Positions 6,916 to 8,336 of a stretch of 8,336 bases of DNA are shown here, piece by piece. The position numbers and the translations under genes were made by a program. Numbering within the stretch: the first letter of the stretch is position 1; each line of letters begins with the position of its first letter. A model generated the notes under the pieces. The model saw only the letters and a list, made by a program, of their open reading frames with translations. It did not search any database and had not been told where the DNA came from. Source of the DNA: Thiotrichaceae bacterium (lineage in GTDB: Bacteria > Pseudomonadota > Gammaproteobacteria > Thiotrichales > Thiotrichaceae); contig JALVEA010000358.1 of NCBI GenBank assembly GCA_027008665.1, positions 1 to 8,336 on the forward strand, in the 5' to 3' direction.

Positions 6916-7488
6916 ATGAAGAATAACAGAAATCAGAATGGCTTTACTTTGATAGAAGCGATGGTCACCATTGCGGTTGCAGCCATTTTATTAAGTCTTG
7001 CTATCCCTTCTTTTTCTAAAATGATTGAAAGAAACCGTATTAGTTCTGCAACCAATGAATTTATAGCCGCAATGATGCTAACGCGTAGCGAAGCGGTGAC
7101 ACGCACCATTCCTATCAGTATCTGTACCAGTGATAATGGTACAACTTGTAATAATACATTGGATAACTACGCCAAGGGATGGGTAATTTTTTCTGATTGT
7201 AATCGAGATGGATTGATTACCACAACAATAACAAATTGTGATTTTGATGGCGACGGTACTAACGACAAGGATATAGTAATCAAAGTGAATAATGGTTCGC
7301 AACAACTCTCCATTATAGGTGGAAATGCAACTGCAAAAGATTATTTCACTTATCGGGTATCAGGTCGTCCTAATACGTTAGCAAGTTTCCGTATCGGTTC
7401 TAGTCCATCTTCTCTAAAGAAAAAAGTCACCGTCGCCTTAACAGGTCGCGTTAAGCTCTGCACTATAGGCAACACTGGTTGCCCTTAG
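6916..7488 (+). CDS. Type IV pilin-like minor pilin, FimT/GspH family
   Basis: This 190-residue prepilin has a short basic leader ending in Gly9, followed by FTLIEAM with the conserved Glu at mature position 5 (Glu14) and a hydrophobic helix to about residue 31. That is the class III signal cut by prepilin peptidase PilD. The helix continues into NEFIAAMMLTRSEAVTR, typical of the FimT/GspH domain, and the C-terminal beta region has the family's SGRP (149-152) and TGRVKLC (176-182) elements. Six cysteines (70, 78, 95, 108, 182, 189) could form disulfides. An Asp-rich loop DFDGDGTNDKD (109-119) resembles calcium-binding loops found in other FimT proteins. FimT proteins are minor pilins that can prime pilus assembly, and some bind DNA for uptake. 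No other pilin genes are adjacent, so it appears to be an orphan. A GAGAGA ribosome site supports the start. Confidence 0.9.
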   Translation: MKNNRNQNGFTLIEAMVTIAVAAILLSLAIPSFSKMIERNRISSATNEFIAAMMLTRSEAVTRTIPISICTSDNGTTCNNTLDNYAKGWVIFSDCNRDGLITTTITNCDFDGDGTNDKDIVIKVNNGSQQLSIIGGNATAKDYFTYRVSGRPNTLASFRIGSSPSSLKKKVTVALTGRVKLCTIGNTGCP

Positions 7489-7493
7489 AGACA

Positions 7494-7523
7494 TTGATTT
7501 TGATGGATGCGCTATCGCTTATC
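7494..7523 (+). repeat. Repeat copy A (left end of the MITE-like element)
   Basis: This 30-base copy, with core TGGATGCGCTATCGCTTATC (7504-7523), lies right after the pilin stop. It is inverted relative to copy B (7812-7841), with a single mismatch. Unlike copy B, it lacks the adjoining CACCCTACAA end. Confidence 0.85.
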
Positions 7524-7552
7524 TATCATATAAATCATAATTGGCGAAGGTA

Positions 7553-7705
7553 TTAAACATTATTGGAATAGCTTCCTTGTTTCATAAAGAATAAAACAAG
7601 GGTAATAACGGTCGCATCAGCATTACTGTCACCTGCACAACTTGCTAGATTTAGCCCTGTTAATGTTGCAGCCTCTGCGATACTAAAAAAATCTCTACGA
7701 TTCAT
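7553..7705 (-). CDS. 50-codon frame with twin-arginine/lipobox signal, probable gene remnant
   Basis: On the minus strand the ATG at 7705 follows AAGGGGAAAA, a strong ribosome site. The peptide starts MNRRDFFSIA (twin arginines at 3-4 with Phe6-Phe7), continues with a mildly hydrophobic stretch and reaches Leu-Ala-Ser-Cys at 20-23, a lipobox. After that come only about 27 residues, rich in Asp and Ala and then hydrophobic. This looks like the exported N-terminus of a Tat or Sec lipoprotein whose body is missing. The last codons cover a hairpin and the left inverted repeat of the surrounding element, so the 3' end is probably not original coding sequence. The frame is open upstream to 7828, across repeat copy B, but that start has no comparable support. 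It could be a genuine small lipoprotein carried by the element; no family is recognised. Confidence 0.45.
   Translation of the reverse strand: MNRRDFFSIAEAATLTGLNLASCAGDSNADATVITLVLFFMKQGSYSNNV
7575..7601. repeat. Inverted repeat forming an 8-bp stem
   Basis: CCTTGTTT (7575-7582) pairs with AAACAAGG (7594-7601) across an 11-base loop. It lies within the 3' part of the 50-codon frame and inside the MITE-like element. No T tract follows on either strand, so a role as terminator is weakly supported. Confidence 0.5.
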
Positions 7706-7801
7706 AATTTTTCCCCTTGTGATTGATAAGAAACGCACATAAAACAACTGCCCGATCTCGTTCCTTAAATATGATGTGATAATACCTTCGATCATCCTGA
7801 T

Positions 7802-7880
7802 TTGTAGGGTGGATAAGCGATAGCGCATCCAACAAAATCAACCTGTTATGGTGGATGCGTTACACTTATCCACCCTACAA
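7802..7880. repeat. 79-bp imperfect palindrome (repeat copies B and C)
   Basis: The left arm at 7802-7831 begins TTGTAGGGTGGATAAG. The right arm at 7852-7880 reads the same on the other strand, with differences only around the centre of each arm (CGATAG against TGTAA, one indel). A loop of about 20 bases separates the arms. Copy B of this palindrome also serves as the right end of the MITE-like element. If transcribed, the arms would make a hairpin of nearly 30 bp downstream of the thioredoxin gene. The GTAGGGTGGATAAGCG-type core recalls dispersed intergenic repeats of many proteobacteria (from memory). Confidence 0.8.
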
Positions 7881-7936
7881 TTTAAATTTAGCGAGGATAT
7901 TAATATGAACTTTATTTCTAAAAATTTCCTCCTTTA

Positions 7937-8248
7937 TTAGCAACAACCATTATTATTATTGTCACTCCCCCCGCAACAGCCTCCCGCCTTATTATCACCA
8001 GAGACATTATCCGTTGCACCTGCTAACCACTCTTTAATGGTTGCACTATCAGGAATGCCACCTGCATGAACCACTTTTTCATCAATGACTACCCCTGGCG
8101 TGGTCATTACACCATATTGCATAATAATAGGTAGGTCTTCGATCTTTTCTAATGCCACTGTTACGCCTAATTCCTCTGCGGTTTTAGCGATTAAATCGAA
8201 TGTATTTTTACAATTTGCACAGCCTGTGCCGAGTACTTTAATTTCCAT
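7937..8248 (-). CDS. Small thioredoxin-fold protein (redox-active disulfide protein 2 type) with Cys-rich tail
   Basis: This cytoplasmic protein has 103 residues. It starts MEIKVLGTGCANCKNT, so the CxxC pair is Cys10/Cys13 directly after the first strand, followed by a helix and the cis-proline segment MTTPGVVID (Pro51). It then has a GGIPD loop and a final helix ending in KEWLAG near residue 77. This matches the MTH895-like minimal thioredoxin family (TIGR00412), often found beside UPF0718-type permeases and ArsR regulators. Residues 78-103 are an added flexible tail of Gly, Asp and Asn with two vicinal cysteine pairs (91-92 and 102-103), which could bind soft metals or act in thiol relay. 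A ribosome site AGGAAA precedes the ATG, 21 bases after the stop of the upstream gene, so the two are co-transcribed. The family is fairly certain; the partner and substrate are not. Confidence 0.88.
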   Translation of the reverse strand: MEIKVLGTGCANCKNTFDLIAKTAEELGVTVALEKIEDLPIIMQYGVMTTPGVVIDEKVVHAGGIPDSATIKEWLAGATDNVSGDNKAGGCCGGSDNNNNGCC

Positions 8249-8269
8249 TTTTCATTTCCTATTTTAGTA

Positions 8270-8336
8270 TTAAAATAATTTTTTCCACCACTTTTTACGG
8301 TTATTAGGCAGTGGGGTGTTATCTTCAATTTTTTCG
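8270..8336 (-). CDS. C-terminal end of an unidentified gene, upstream of the thioredoxin gene
   Basis: The minus strand is open from the window edge to a TAA at 8270-8272, giving 21 residues that end NNRKKWWKKLF. The basic, tryptophan-containing tail could be the cytosolic end of a membrane protein. The next gene's family commonly accompanies permeases, so a permease is a fair guess, but the piece is too short to identify. The 21-base spacing and shared strand indicate one operon with the thioredoxin-like gene. Confidence 0.55.
   Translation of the reverse strand, partial: EKIEDNTPLPNNRKKWWKKLF

Larger units (their letters stand above)
7494..7841. mobile_element. Putative 348-bp MITE-like element with long terminal inverted repeats
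   Basis: Bases 7494-7523 and the reverse complement of 7812-7841 are 30-mers differing at one position. The similarity continues inward without gaps: 22 bases with 13 matches, then a perfect 10-mer GAAGGTATTA (7546-7555, and the complement of 7780-7789). By hand count this gives 52 matches in 62. Ends of this length, equal spacing and lack of a transposase are typical of a non-autonomous miniature element. It begins 5 bases after the pilin stop. No target-site duplication is obvious, and the right end is embedded in a further palindrome, so the true outer boundary is uncertain. Confidence 0.5.

Noticed and set aside
7706..7828. Longer form of the 50-codon frame starting at 7828.
   Set aside because: It begins inside repeat copy B, lacks a ribosome site and puts the twin-arginine signal about 41 residues into the protein. 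The 7705 start with AAGGGG is much better.
7905..7940. An 11-codon plus-strand frame with a GAGGAT ribosome site.
   Set aside because: It is very short and hydrophobic by chance, and it overlaps the end of the thioredoxin gene on the other strand. There is no supporting evidence.

Overview
The window looks like chromosome of a low-GC (roughly 40%, estimated by eye) gammaproteobacterium. Three things point there: the order rsmB - DUF4390 gene - ntrY - ntrX, a chorismatase of the XanB2/Hyg5 kind, and a FimT/GspH-type minor pilin. The AT-rich base composition and the repeats near 7.5-7.9 kb would suit a sulfur-oxidising, Beggiatoa/Thiotrichales-like lineage, but that is only a guess. No rRNA, tRNA, CRISPR array or complete insertion sequence is visible.

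Region 1 (1-4650, + strand) is a tight operon. The 3' end of rsmB overlaps a secreted DUF4390 protein gene by 4 nt. Ten nt later comes the membrane histidine kinase NtrY, whose end overlaps the start of the response regulator NtrX. A strong palindrome after ntrX closes the operon and probably serves the convergent gene as well. NtrX keeps a normal receiver domain, Walker A and Fis-type DNA-binding domain. It has lost the sigma-54 contact loop, the acidic Walker B pair and the arginine fingers, so it should work as a phospho-switched DNA-binding regulator and not as a sigma-54 activator.

Region 2 (4680-6816, - strand) holds a chorismatase, which splits chorismate to hydroxybenzoate and pyruvate, and further upstream on the same strand a fructosamine-kinase-family protein. 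The 238-bp gap between them contains a possible 26-codon gene with a good ribosome binding site. It encodes a hydrophobic peptide that ends exactly at a lipobox-like cysteine.

Region 3 (6817-7936) holds a minor type IV pilin-like gene on the + strand, divergent from the kinase. Immediately after it lies a 348-bp segment (7494-7841) bounded by long inverted repeats: the outer 30 bp match at 29 positions, and by my count 52 of 62 bp match without gaps. It looks like a miniature mobile element (MITE-like). Inside it is a 50-codon reading frame starting with a twin-arginine/lipobox signal. A third copy of the repeat core follows, making a 79-bp palindrome at 7802-7880.

Region 4 (7937-8336, - strand) is the end of another operon. 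It contains a small thioredoxin-fold protein with a CxxC motif and an unusual cysteine-rich tail, preceded by the last 21 codons of an unidentified gene that runs off the window.
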